Positions 28,021-39,570 of a stretch of DNA of 64,000 nucleotides are shown in pieces (position 1 is the stretch's first letter; every line of letters starts with the position of its first letter). The stretch comes from Aradus depressus. Its lineage: Eukaryota > Arthropoda > Insecta > Hemiptera > Aradidae. The stretch lies in NCBI GenBank assembly GCA_963662175.1, contig OY759215.1, positions 18,155,079-18,219,078 on the forward strand, in the 5' to 3' direction. The notes beneath the pieces were generated by a model. It worked only from the letters and a program-made list of their open reading frames with translations. It had not been told where the DNA came from and did no database searches. Made by a program: the position numbers and the translations under genes.

Positions 28021-28640
28021 TTAAAGGCCTTTTCGCAATAGTTACATTATGTTGACACAACTGTGTACTAAATGCCACCACTTGTGCTAACACACAAAAA
28101 TTTATCATTTCTCATGAAATGATTTACAATTAAACTTTAAAGATTTAGAAATAATCAAAATACGATGTAATCGTATAATAAAAATAATTAACAATAAAAA
28201 AAAACATAATTATGAAAGAATGTTTTTTTTTTTTACTTCACTATCCATATACTCTATTAAGGTAATAAAAAGGTTGGAGATCATTAATTAGTATTAGTAG
28301 ATTAGTAATATATTTGAAATTCTTTGCCAGTTACGGATAATTGAAGTTTTCCACGAGAAATGTGGAAGTTTTCTAATCATCACAAAGGAAGGGCACATGA
28401 GACCACATGAAGGGTTACAAGATGTGTTTCTATTCCTGATTCTAAGATAGTTTATTTATGCCAGGGAAAATGTCTCTTATATACAAATGGCGAGAGCTAC
28501 TACACAATCCTACGATTTCGTTATACCCTTAGCGATCCTGTAACGATGCAAAAACGATATAGCACTGCTATAACGATGTGGTGATGTGCTACAACGATAA
28601 CATATATTTCCTATGGTTGGCATGTGGGTTGAATATATAC
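28021..28640. other. No gene seen
   Basis: AT-rich. Around 28500-28600 short repeats of ATAACGAT occur (ATCCTGTAACGATG, CTATAACGATG, CTACAACGATA). Confidence 0.5.
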
Positions 28641-28727
28641 TATTTTTATTCCTTGGATTGCGGAGTTACTTGATTCTGTTGCTCCACCATACGTCCCCGA
28701 AAACGTGGATGTTAGTGATATACCTGT

Positions 28728-29184
28728 TGTTATTTCACAGAGGTAAATGCTCAATATACAGAATGTTAATTCACAGAGTTAATTGTGGCAGCAAATTTTA
28801 TTTCACAGAGGTAATTGCTCAATATACAGAATGTTAATTCACAGAGTTAATTGCTCAATATACAAAATGTTAATTCACAGAGTTAATTGCTCAATATACA
28901 GAATGTTAATTCACAGAGTTAATTGCTCAATATACAGAATGTTAATTCACAGAGTTAATTGCTCAATATACAGAATGTTAATTCACAGAGTTAATTGCTC
29001 AATATACAGAATGTTAATTCACAGAGTTAATTGCTCAATATACAGAATGTTAATTCACAGAGTTAATTGCTCAATATACAGTTCCATCACAAATCCACCA
29101 AGAAGCACATTTTCTTTTCAACTCACAACTCAACTCTGTGAATTAACATTCTGTATATTGAGCATTTACCTCTGTGAAATAACA
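28728..29184 (+). repeat. Rearranged 5' LTR of the BEL element
   Basis: Begins TGTTATTTCACAGAGGTAAA, which is the inverse complement of its own end (TTTACCTCTGTGAAATAACA). The intact 3' LTR begins TGTTAGCTCGTTAGAAGG instead. The middle is an inverted, tandemly expanded copy of the LTR's 3' part. Confidence 0.85.
28828..29079. repeat. 36-bp minisatellite inside the LTR (7 units)
   Basis: CAGAATGTTAATTCACAGAG then TTAATTGCTCAATATA repeats at exact 36-bp steps with one G-to-A change at 28867. A single imperfect unit precedes at 28759-28800. Confidence 0.95.
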
Positions 29185-29186
29185 TT

Positions 29187-29202
29187 TGGCGACCGTGACA
29201 GG
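29187..29202 (+). other. Primer-binding site of the BEL element
   Basis: TGGCGACCGTGACAGG, two bases after the LTR. It resembles the tRNA-Arg-complementary sites commonly used by BEL/Pao elements. Confidence 0.7.
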
Positions 29203-29271
29203 ACTTATATTGAATTTAGTAAGTTATATTTTCTTTGTTATTAAGATTAATTCAATAATTAAGTTTTAGAT

Positions 29272-32200
29272 ATGGCAGAGGAAGAAATTAAAAAATTGAT
29301 TAAATTAAGAGGTTCTTTGAGGACAGGGTTTACTAAACGTTATGATGATTTATTAATTAAGTTGAGTAACCCAGAAGTTCAAACTGATAATATTAATGCA
29401 GAATTTGCTGTTTTAGAAACGAGATATAATTCTATTTTGAATTCAGATACACAAATACTTGATTTGATGAATAATATCGATTCAACTAAGGCTGAAGATT
29501 TAGAAAACGAATTAGATACTGCAGATACTTATAATATGAAATTTAATTCTGTAAAGATTAAGATAAATAGATTATGTGAAGATGCAGTATCTATGAATAG
29601 TTCTTCCAGTATGCATAAGACTATTGGAAAAACTTTGAAATTGCCTAAGTTGAAATTAAAGAATTTTAATGGTGAATTATTAGATTGGCTACCCTTCTGG
29701 AGCAAATTTCAACGCATGCACGAAGATGAAAGTCTTTCTAATGCTGATAAATTTGACTATTTATTGCAATGTATTTCGAATAAGTCTAAGGCTTATCAGT
29801 TAGTGTCTAGTTATCCACCAACAGCTGATAATTATTTGAAGGCTTTGGATAGCATGAAAACAAGATAAGGCAGACAAGATCTTTTGATAGATGTTTATGT
29901 TTGCGAATTGCTAAAATTAATTCTAGAAAAGTCAACTTGATAGACATGTTTGATAATTTAGAGAGTCAGCTTAGATCTTTAGAATCGCTAGGCGTGAAAT
30001 CTGATACATGTTCGGCTATGCTTTATCCTTCAGTGGAATCCTGCATTCCTGAAGAAGTCTTACGTGTTTGGCAGAGAACTCCTAATGATAATGATGATTC
30101 AACTCTTGATGCTAAACTGAAGCAGCTGATGAAATTTTAAAGAAAGAAGTGGAGAACGAACAGCATATTTTACTTACAAAGAATTCCTTTTCTATAAAGA
30201 ATAATACGATTGAGAAAAATGAATCTGTACCAACTGCTGTTGATTTGACAAACACAAATAGAGTGTATAAACCTTTATGTGTTTTTTGCAAAAAAGAACA
30301 TGATTGCAATACATGTGATGAAGCATTGAGAATGACTTTAGAGCGAAAGAATGAAATTTTAAGCAAAACAGGTCGCTGTTTTACTTGTTTACGTAGAGGC
30401 CATATAACAAAATTTTGTCGTGTGAGAATACAATGTAGATATTGTAAGGGCAGACATGCAGACGTTATGTGTAACAAGAAAGAATCGTCCGAAACAAGTA
30501 AGAAACCTTCCAATAATAAAGAAGAACAGCCGAAGAAAGATAATAGTCTTGACTAATGTTACTACAAGTACTGTTTTGTTACAAACTTTGGTTGTTAATG
30601 TTAGACATGAAGATCGTCAACTTAAAGTCAGAGCGTTGATAGACAGTGGTTCTGAAAGATCGTACATATGCCAAAAGACAGCTGAAACTATAGGTTATGA
30701 CTCATTGGGCGAAGAGAGTTTGGTCCATTGCTTGTTTGGAGGAGTAAGAAGCACACCGAATAAGCATAAGGTATTTTATGTTAGACTTTCTAATCTTGAA
30801 GAAAATTATTTTTGCAGATTTAAAGTTTTAGAGCAGCCAACTATTACCCATTCAGTTCCAAAGATTGTCAAAGGTTCTTGGGTGTCTGAACTAGAGAAAG
30901 AAGGTATTAAATTACATGACAATGAAGGAGGCCCTATTGAACTATTGATTGGAGCAGACGTGGCCGGAAAAATATTTACTGGTATGAAGAAGAATTTAAC
31001 TTCAGGTCTAGTAGCCTTTGAAACATTACTAGGATGGACAGTAATGGGTAGAATAGATGAGGATGCTACACAGGATGAGTCGCAAACTATGATGGTGACC
31101 TCTTTACTTTCTGGTTCACCCGCTATATTTGATTTGTGGTCGTTAGACGTTCTTGGTATAAGAGATCCTGCCGAGAAAAAATCTAGAGAAAATATTGAAG
31201 CTCAAATTCGTAAACAGTTTGACGAAACTGTAAAAATGACTGATGATAATCGATATATTGTGAAGCTTCCATGGATCGCTGATCACCCGACCCTACCAAC
31301 CAACTTTGAGTTAGCTTTAACCAGAACAAAGAATTTGATTAAGAGATTAAAGAATGAGACTCTTTTTGAAGATTATGAACAAGTATTAAATGAATGGTTG
31401 AGTGAAGGAGTAATAGAGAAGGTAGTATATGATGACAAGTTGGCAGGCCATTATTTGCCACATCGCCATGTTTTGAAACCAAATTCTTCCAGCCCGCTGC
31501 GACCTGTGTTTGACGCCTCAGCCAGGATGAAAGGAACATGTTCATTAAATGATTGTCTAGAGAAAGGAATTAATTTGATAGAAATTATTCCTTCACTAGT
31601 GACCAGGTTTCGATTGAAAAAATTTGCACTGACTGCAGATATTAAGAGAGCTTTTCTTCAGATCAATCTTGCAGAAGAGGATAGAAAATATTTTAAATTT
31701 TTATGGGTCACTAAAGAAGATGGGCTGATTGTTTATAGACATGCAAGAGTCGTCTTCGGAGTAGTATGTAGCCCGTATCTTTTACGAGCAGTTATCCAAC
31801 ATCACTTAGAAAAAGAAATGAAATTAAGTAAAGAAGATTTTGAAAGAGAAACCATTTCTACACTAATCAAAGGCTTTTATGTAGACAATTATTTACTTGG
31901 TGTTGATAATGAAGAAGATATTCAAGATTAAATTAAAACGGCTACTCTGGTGATGGCAAAAGCTAGATTTGATTTAAGAGCATGGGAATTTTCATATGAT
32001 GGAGGAACAAAACCTACTCCTTTATTGGGTCTTGAGTGGGATCGACAGAGAGATATTTTGAAACTGTCGCCTACTTGTTTTAAGAGAATAGGAACTGACG
32101 AGGTAATCACAAAGAGACTAATTTTGTCGGTTACACAGAAAATTTATGATCCGTTGGGTTTTTGTGTTCCAGTAACTCTAACCCCTAAACTAATGTTGCA

Positions 32201-34383
32201 AGAAACCTGGAGTCAGAAGTTATCCTGGGATGAACCAGTGAGTGAGGAATTGAGATGTAGATTCTTGCGTTGGCATCAGCAGCTTTTTGGATTGAAGGAA
32301 TTTGAGGTGCTCCGTTGGATTGCTCCAACCACTGAGACTGATGTTGCATGGGAGCTCCATACATTTGTTGATGCGAGCGCAGGAGCATATGCCGCTGTAA
32401 GTTATTTGAGAGTGGAAACTTCATTGGGAGTTTCGATACAGTTGATTCAGGCGAAAAGTAGAGTTGCACCGTTACTAGGATTAACCATTCCTCGATTAGA
32501 GCTTTTAGCGGCTTTAATTGGAGCCAGATTAGCTGGAAACATCACGGAGGATTTGAAGCCCAAGACACTGAAGAGATATTTCTGGTCCGATTCAACTACT
32601 GTTCTTGCTTGGATAAGTCGAAATGAACAATGGGGAGTATTTGTGAGGAATAGGGTAAAAGAAATTCGAAAGTTGACTCTTATAGAAGAATGGCACCATG
32701 TTATAGGATGTAGAAATTCTGCGGACCTACCAAGTAGAGGTTGTACTGTTAAACAACTAATAGCATCACGGTGGTGGGAAGGCCCGGAATGGTTATATAA
32801 TTCGCCAGATAGTCTGCGAATTTACGGATATTGACGAAGCTGAAGTTATGAAGGAAGGAGTGAAAAAAGTTACTTCAAACTATTGCTGTGGAATTTTTCT
32901 TCGCATTTTGATCGCTTTTCCCAATATTGGAAAATAGTGAAAATCGTTGGATGGTGCAAAAGATTTATCAAAAATGCTTTGAGGTCAACTAAACGGAATT
33001 CGACGATACTTTGTTTGGAAGAATTAGAAGAAGCTGAACAATCTATAATTGGACTAATACAAAGAGAAACTTTTAAGGGTATATCTATATGATAGATTGA
33101 AAACACTGTTACCTTTCTTTGATAAAAAGGGATTGATAAGAGTGAAGACGAAGCTAGTACAACGAGAAGATACTACATCGTTTAGATATCCTGTTTTACT
33201 TCCTGCACACTCTATTGTTCGAAAGATGATTTTGGAACAGCATGTAATACATGCTCATGCTGGCATACAGACTTTATTAAGCCTCCTAAGAGAACATTTT
33301 TGGATATTGAACGGGAGGAAGACTGTAAGGTCAGCCATTAATGATTGTAAAATTTGTAAAAGGTTTTCAGGCAAGACGTTGGGTACAATACCGGTCTCTT
33401 TGACGCCCAATCGCGTAAGAGATGCGAAATGTTTTGAAGTGACGGGGATAGACTATGCTGGGCCTCTCTTCCTCAAAGATGGAGAAAAAGCATATATATG
33501 CTAGTTCACTTGCGCAGTTTATAGAGCCGTTCATTTGGAATTGGTTACGTCTTTATCAACAGACTCATTTTTTCAAGCGTTCAGAAGATTTATAAATAGA
33601 AGAGGCCGGCCGAGTATTGTCTATTCCGATAATGGAACGAATTTCGTGGGAGCAGACAACGTTCTCAAGAATATTGATTGGTACAAGATTGGCATATCTT
33701 CGGCGAAACTCAAGATAAAGTGGTGTTTCGTGCCCCCACCTGCCCCATGGTGGGGAGGCTGGTGGGAACGTTTGGTGGGTCTCACGAAGAATGTATTAAG
33801 AAGAGTTTTGGGAAGAGCAAGCTTGACGTACGAGGAATTAATTACCACGATGACAGATTGTGAAGCACTTTTGAATTCAAGGCCGCTTACTTACGTATCG
33901 GATGATGTGGAGGACTTGATTCCGTTGACGCCTGCAATGTTTTTGGGAGATATAAATGTACACGGAACTCCTGATATTGATGAAGCTGACAGTAAGAAGC
34001 TTAATCGTAGAATTAAGTACATACACACTCTTAGAAAAGATCTTCGAAGAAGGTTTCGATCCGAATATCTTGGTGCACTCATGATGAGACCCAAGAAAAA
34101 TGAAGCAAGGAAGATTAAGGAAGGAGACGTCGTACTAGTGGCAAGTGATAATACGAAGCGTTTAAATTGACCTATGGCGATTATTGAAGAGTTATTGCCA
34201 GGTGCGGATGGAGCTGTTCGATTGGTGCGTGTACGAACGAATGGTGGGTCACTGCTCAGACCTATACAGAGAATACTACCACTAGAAATACATTCTGCAG
34301 AACCAGATCATCTGAGAGTTGAACCTCCTCCTCCTAGGAAACTACCTCAAGACGTACTACCTTCAAGATCTACTACACTGTAG
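29272..34383 (+). pseudogene. BEL/Pao gag-pol polyprotein, multiply broken
   Basis: Domains in order: DUF1759-type gag (from ATG 29272; KLPKLKLKNFNGELLDWLPF), zinc knuckles (CFTCLRRGHITKFC, CRYCKGRHADVMC, about 30370-30470), aspartic protease (ALIDSGSERSYICQ, about 30635), reverse transcriptase (PVFDASARMKGTCSLND; TADIKRAFLQINL; YVDNYLLG, where YVDD would be usual), Pao RNase H (FVDASAGAYAAVSYL, about 32355), integrase zinc finger and DDE core (GIDYAGPLFLKDG; VYSDNGTNFVGADNV) and DUF5641 (GDVVLVASDN, about 34120). Frame changes and stops lie near 29866, 30140, 30550, 31930, 32833, 33090, 33503 and 34169. It is dead. Asn for Asp in the RT YVDD box would itself impair catalysis. Confidence 0.93.
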
Positions 34384-34478
34384 ACAAGAAGAGGCAGAAG
34401 CATTAAACTCCCTGATAGATTTCTCGATTAGTTTTTTTTTTTTTTATTTCTCTTTGAGACAAGGCTTCACTTTGTCTC

Positions 34479-34717
34479 AAGGTGGGGAGGATGTTAGCTC
34501 GTTAGAAGGGAACCCCCCAAACATTTTATTTTTTTAAAGATCGATTGTCAACACTGTTCGTTGGCGGGTTATGTGGTATGGAAAATGGAGGAGAGTTGAG
34601 TTGTGAGTTGAAAAGAAAATGTGCTTGTTGGTGGATTTGTGATGGAACTGTATATTGAGCAATTAACTCTGTGAATTAACATTCTGTATATTGAGCATTT
34701 ACCTCTGTGAAATAACA
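34479..34717 (+). repeat. Polypurine tract and 3' LTR of the BEL element
   Basis: AAGGTGGGGAGGA at 34479-34491, then LTR 34492-34717 (226 bp) starting TGTTAGCTCG and ending AAATAACA before CCTGT. Confidence 0.88.
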
Positions 34718-34722
34718 CCTGT

Positions 34723-37141
34723 TGATAATAATGATCTGAATGGCCCTTTCACACTCAGAGAACTAAAGGCTGCTATCAAATCAGGAACAAATACTGCGCC
34801 TGGGGGTGACCGCATCCACTACATCATGATGAAGGAGCTTCCCACGATTGGCATGGAAAGGCTGCTACACTTCTTTAATGAAATCTGGCTGGGCCGGGGA
34901 GACATTCCTCGAGACTGGACTGTCCAACTAATACGGCCAATACTGAAACCACACAAACCACCTGAAGACTCCCATTCCTATCGTCCTATAGCTCTCTCCT
35001 CATGCATCGTAAAAACTTACGAGCGTATGATTAAATACCGACTAGAATGGTGGCTTGAGAAGAATAACATACTCCCCCCTTTCCAACATGGGTTTCGTAG
35101 AGGTCATAGTACTCTTGACTGTCTTTCTTGCTTCGTCTCAGATGTCCAAATCAATTTCTCCAACTGTAAACATATGATAGCTCTTTATTTAGATCTGATT
35201 ATTAGTAATGTCAACATCAATATTCTTAAAACTACCATGATTCGTCTCAAAATTCCTTCTAGATTTATTATAGCCGCTATTAATCTCCTGAAGAGCAGAC
35301 ACATTTTTATCCAACTAGACGATAGACGCCTAGGTCCTCTAACTGTCTCTGATGGCCTGCCACAGGGGGCGGTGCTGAGCCCTTTACTTTTTAACTTATA
35401 CACCTGTTCCTTGGGCACAATTTTTTCGCCACATATTCAAATCCTACAGTTCGCAGACGACATTACTATTTACCTCAGTGGAACCACTCAAGAAGAAGCT
35501 AAAAATAAAATTTCCACGGCGATGGAGAATTTACGCGATTGGAATCTATCACACGGCTTTCAGATCTCCGAGGCTAAGAGTGCGGTAATGGTGTTTTCCC
35601 GAAGACGACTGGCTGGCGTTATAGAGAATATACAACTTGGCCCTTTTCAGTTTAAAGTTGTCAAATAGTTCAAGCTGCTTGGCATTGCGGTGGATAATAA
35701 ACTCCTATGGAGGGAACACATCCGTCTCGTCCTCGATGTCGCGGAGAGAGCCTTAAACATCATCAAAAGCGTCAGTGAAATAAGGTATGGATCCCATCCC
35801 GCTATTTCACTTCTCTTATATCGAGCCCTTATATTGTCTAGAATGGACTACGGCTGCATGCTCTTCGGAGATACTGCCAAAACCCATCTTACGAAACTAG
35901 ATCGGCTACAATATAAATCATTGAGAATTTGTCTTGGTGCAATGATTTTCACACCCATCAATGTTCTGCAAGTTGAGGCCAGAGAAATTCCTCTCCGTCT
36001 GAGGAGAAACATCCTGACCGGTAGGTTCCTTTGTTCTCGAATCCTCATCCAGGACTATCCTGTCGTAGAGCAACTAGCTGCTTTAACTCCATCAGTGCGG
36101 CTGGATAAATTTTGGCAAACGAAAAGAGAGCCATTACTTGTCAAAAATTATTCTTGATTGGTTGAACTAACCTTTAATGTTGTAAAGCCCAGAACCCATC
36201 CAAGATACGAACATGATTGGCGACTTCCATTCAGCGACACCAGCAACATCATCTCCGACCCAGATCTTATCACTGACTGGTCTTGCTATCCTACATATCT
36301 ATAGGCTGGTTGGCGAAAAGGATATTGCTCTCATGCTATGTCTCTGTATACTGACGGGTCTAAAAGCGAGCGCGGTGTCGGTGCAGCCTTCTTGGACCCC
36401 AATAACGACCATGCTGAAAAATTCAAACTGCAACAAATATCTTCCATCTTCACCGCTGAGGGTATAGCCATATTAGAAGCGTTGAAATATGTTGAGCGTC
36501 TCGCCACCAATGTTGTAATCTACTCTGATAGTCAGAGTGTCCTCAAACCACTACAGCACATGGATTCCAGATGGAATGATCCACTTCTACTGGATTTTTC
36601 TCACAGATTAACTGAGTTACATCGGCACCAGATACATGTCTTTCTTATTTGGATCAAAGGTCACAGCAACATAAAATATAATGAGGCGGTAGACAGGCTG
36701 GCCAAGGAGGCCTCAACCTCGGGCCGATCTCTCATGAACTTCCTCAGGGACGAAGACATTGTAGCCCATATCAAGAAGTACAACCTTCGTCACTGACAGA
36801 GGGATTATACTAGTGCTTTGTTAAATAAAGGGGCATTTTACGGAGCAATTCAGCCCCAGATACCCACTAAACCCTGGTTCAGGCTTAGATTTAACCATAC
36901 CAGACTTCCTTCAGATCTGTTTAAAATCCATCTCCTGGAATCACCAAGTTGTACCTGTGATCCTCAATATACAGCTGATTCCAATCATGTCATCCTCGCT
37001 TGCCCTCTCACCAACAGTTTCCGTGACCCTCTTTTCGAAATTATTCTTACCAATAATTTACCCTTACCCATTGGTTTGCAACAACTTTTAAGATATTCTA
37101 AAATCCCTCTCATATTTGATGTCTTATACAAAATTTATTAA
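34723..37141 (+). pseudogene. LINE ORF2: reverse transcriptase, RNase H and CCHC knuckle, four in-frame stops
   Basis: One frame runs through: RT finger-palm motifs (NTAPGGDRIHY; YRPIALSSCIVKTYERMI; FQHGFRRGHSTLDCL; LPQGAVLSPLLFNLY; LQFADDITIYLSG, the catalytic FADD), thumb region (FKLLGIAVDNKLLWREHI), RNase H (SLYTDGSKSERGVGAAF, the Asp in TDGS; IYSDSQSVLKPL; WIKGHSNIKYNEAVDRLAK), and a CCHC tail (CTCDPQYTADSNHVILAC). Stops at 35666 (TAG), 36155 (TGA), about 36301 (TAG) and 36794 (TGA) interrupt it without any frame change. The Asp-rich box after ALYLDL seems to have lost a few residues. C-terminal RNase H places it in the I-like group rather than Jockey or CR1. Confidence 0.9.
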
Positions 37142-37346
37142 TAGTAACAATATTTTAATTTTAATATAGTTTTACATTTCCCTCTCCACCTCTCGGCCCC
37201 TGGTTCCCCTCAGATCCCATATGATACCCTCATCACCTCCATAAAGTGCCCCTTCATTTAACAACCTTTTCTTAAAATTGGAGTCATGGCTGATATGCTT
37301 CGTTCATGAGGCCATCCAAAAAAAAAATAAAAAAAATAAAAAAACT

Positions 37347-37900
37347 GTAGTGTTGCCGTGTTAACATTTTTTTCTATAACCGTGTTTTCTATTTTTAAAT
37401 TGTTTTTTTAATAAATGAAGAAAACATTCAATAAAAGTATGAGGTAAGCAAATAACTTTCTAAAAACTGCATTTAATTTTGATTGTAAAAATTTAATTTT
37501 CAATTTGATCTAAAAAAAAAATTAAATCCAATGAAGTAGTTCAGAAAGAATATATACTAATTAAGATTTGACTGACAAAAAAAGTTTGTTTAATTATTTT
37601 TGTAACTGTAACGTGAAAGACTACCCATTTCTCGAACATTCTAAGTGTTGGGAAAAATAACATACAAACTCTAGTGAATAACTTTGCAAAGAATATTTAT
37701 TGTATTATATATACTAATAAAATTGTCAAATACAATTTATATTCAAAAGAAGAATTAAAATAACCATAAATAAAATAAACAAATTCAAGAAAGAATTTTA
37801 TTTAAGAAAAATAAATAAACTAAAACGTGCAGAGGTAAATAGGTTGATCTCCGGAATCTGAAACAAGAAATATATTGAACTGATCATTTATGTTTGACAT
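37347..37900. other. AT-rich, no gene seen
   Basis: No open frame of note and no repeat that I could relate to others in the window. Confidence 0.5.
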
Positions 37901-38105
37901 TTTTTTTTTTTTTTTTTTTTTTTTAATGACGATGCATATTATCCATATTTTTTGTAAAGTTGTTATCTATTTATTTTAAGACATCCATGGCCCCGGGAGG
38001 GAGTTCTATCTAGGAAATAAAACTCACTCCCGTACGGGATTCGAACCCGCAAACCATGATGAGACCAAAGCCCTACACTCTAGCCCGCACGGTCACCATG
38101 GGTTG
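37901..38105 (-). mobile_element. SINE family 2 (tRNA-like head, poly(A) tail), copy 1
   Basis: On the minus strand a tRNA-like head (CCGTGCGGGCTAGAGTG, later GGGTTCGAATCCCG) is followed by CATCCATGG-complement sequence, a body and a long poly(A) (T24 at 37901-37924 on this strand). A second copy at 45297-45499 shares about 90 percent. Confidence 0.75.
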
Positions 38106-38338
38106 TCATTAGATCATTTCATTATTTATTGTTGATCTAGAATGTCCCGGGTCAACTTCCATTTTCTAGCCTTTAAGGTAAGCCCACACCGGGAAACAAA
38201 GTGTTGGCAACATCCATCAACATGTTGCCAACACTTTGTTGAGACACAAGAAAATGTTTCTGGATACATGTTGTCAGTAATGTTGCGCGTCCACACCAAA
38301 ATCAGTCTGAATCAAAAACAAGTTCTGAATTTTGAGAA

Positions 38339-38640
38339 ATGAATATTTCTGCTGGAGTTTGTGCTGCTTTCGTTTTAATAGCTGCCAGTTCCAAAAAACC
38401 AAAGAGAAGATGTAGGCAGAGAGAATTTTAAAAAAATGGAACATTCCATGGCGACAACTTAATGTCTGAACTACTGTTAAACGATGGTAGTTCGTTTCGC
38501 AAATTCGTCAGACTTACAAAACCAGATTTCGAACAAATTCTTCGTTTGGTAGCTCCTATTATATCAAAAAAGGATACACATTACCGTGCAGCCATCAGTA
38601 CGATTGGCGGTCACTCTCCGATATTTAGCTTCAGGTGATT
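38339..38640 (+). pseudogene. Harbinger transposase N-terminal fragment
   Basis: From ATG 38339 the frame passes one stop and gives FHGDNLMSELLLNDGSSFRK, then LTKPDFEQILRLVAPIISKK and, after a frame change near 38590, RLAVTLRYLASGDSF. This is the conserved N-terminal part of PIF/Harbinger DDE transposases before the first catalytic Asp. The catalytic region is deleted, so the protein is inactive. Confidence 0.7.
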
Positions 38641-38790
38641 CGTTCATGATAACTTTTTATCATATTCATTTCCATGAGAAACTTCATCATATTATATCCA
38701 AACCATATACAAAGTCTCTTCCAGGATTGTTCCAGCTCCAATTGTACTTTTTTCCTCAATTTTCTTCCTTTCTCGACTAAATTGTGTTTT

Positions 38791-38940
38791 TTAGGATTTA
38801 ATTTTTCTTGCTATTTCATCTACATTTGTTTGAAAGTGCATAGCCATTTTAGACAGTTCATCAAATCTTTGTACCTTTTCAATCAGTTCTATAACTTTTC
38901 TTTTTGTCCATGAATATTTACTTTCTTCACTTTTCGCCAT
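38791..38940 (-). CDS. Short Myb/MADF-like protein of the Harbinger element (truncated)
   Basis: A 49-residue frame from the minus-strand ATG at 38940: AKSEESKYSWTKRKVIELIE, then KVQRFDELSK and ending ARKIKS. A Trp in a short basic helix start (YSWTKRKVIELIE) is like the first helix of the SANT/MADF DNA-binding partner that Harbinger elements encode. The family's second and third Trp/aromatic helices are missing, so the gene is truncated by the internal deletion or an early stop. It points outwards from the right TIR, the usual opposite orientation to the transposase. Confidence 0.45.
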   Translation of the reverse strand: MAKSEESKYSWTKRKVIELIEKVQRFDELSKMAMHFQTNVDEIARKIKS

Positions 38941-39293
38941 CACTTTATGGAAAATGTAAATAATAAACTTTTAAGAAATAAACTATTACAGGAAGAAATA
39001 AATAAATTAAATTCTTATTCACTTTTAAAGAAATAAACACAATCATATGTTGGCAACACCGTCCACACTGAGCGATGTGTCCCGTCATAAATGGGCAACA
39101 CAGATACAAGCATCCGGCAACAAATTTCTTTGAAGTCATGCCGCCCAATGTTGACGAGTATTCATCAACTTGTTGATTGTTGACGTCATACATGACAGCA
39201 ACATCACTGTCAACATGTTGCCAACAATTTTGTTGCCTGGTGTGTACTAAGCCTAACATTTCCATTTATCCTTTCACAGTCGATTTCACTTCC

Positions 39294-39570
39294 CCAGCTC
39301 TACGAAATATAGGGGAAGTTATGTAATCGGCCAAAAATTCGATGCGCATTTTACAACGGAATTTCATGCTTTCCAACTTTTAGATTCCAAAAATGAAAAC
39401 AAAAAAGTATGTTTGTCTGTGTGTCTCTGAGCCCAAAAACTCCCGATATGAATGTATTGACATGAAAATATATATGTGAATTCGGAACCCTCTAAAGACG
39501 ACACCTTTTGTTAATCCGCCAAATCGACCCAAAAAGAAGGGGAAGATTATGAGGGAAGTTTAATATAAAA
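39294..39570. repeat. Dispersed repeat related to 40380-40760
   Basis: Shares CCCAAAAACTCCCGATATGA, ATGTATTGACATGAAA and AAGACGACACCTT with the repeat series at 40380-40760. Confidence 0.5.

Larger units (their letters stand above)
28728..34717 (+). mobile_element. BEL/Pao LTR retrotransposon with 5-bp TSD
   Basis: CCTGT lies at 28723-28727 and 34718-34722. 5' LTR 28728-29184 (rearranged), primer-binding site 29187-29202, one polyprotein gene broken by stops and frameshifts, polypurine tract 34479-34491, 3' LTR 34492-34717. Removing it with one TSD copy restores the LINE reading frame. Confidence 0.93.
28641..37346 (+). mobile_element. LINE of the RNase H-bearing I-like group, interrupted by a BEL/Pao element
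   Basis: The reading frame before the insertion (SVAPPYVPENVDVSDIP, about 28675-28725) continues after it (DNNDLNGPFTLRELKAAI, from 34722). The element then has RT, RNase H and a CCHC knuckle and ends in A-rich DNA at about 37320-37346. The 5' part of the LINE is missing or beyond recognition upstream of about 28640. Confidence 0.8.
38177..39253. mobile_element. Harbinger/PIF transposon, internally deleted
   Basis: TAA target copies at 38174-38176 and 39254-39256; imperfect TIRs beginning GG with CACACC(G/A)GG and GTTGGCAACAT in both. It holds a broken piece of the transposase on the plus strand and the short Myb/MADF-like partner gene on the minus strand, the two-gene layout of this superfamily. 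Confidence 0.75.

Noticed and set aside
28783..29244. A 153-codon frame with 12-residue repeats (HRVNCSIYRMLI)
   Set aside because: It is the translation of the 36-bp repeat inside the rearranged LTR, on a strand where the LTR has no gene.
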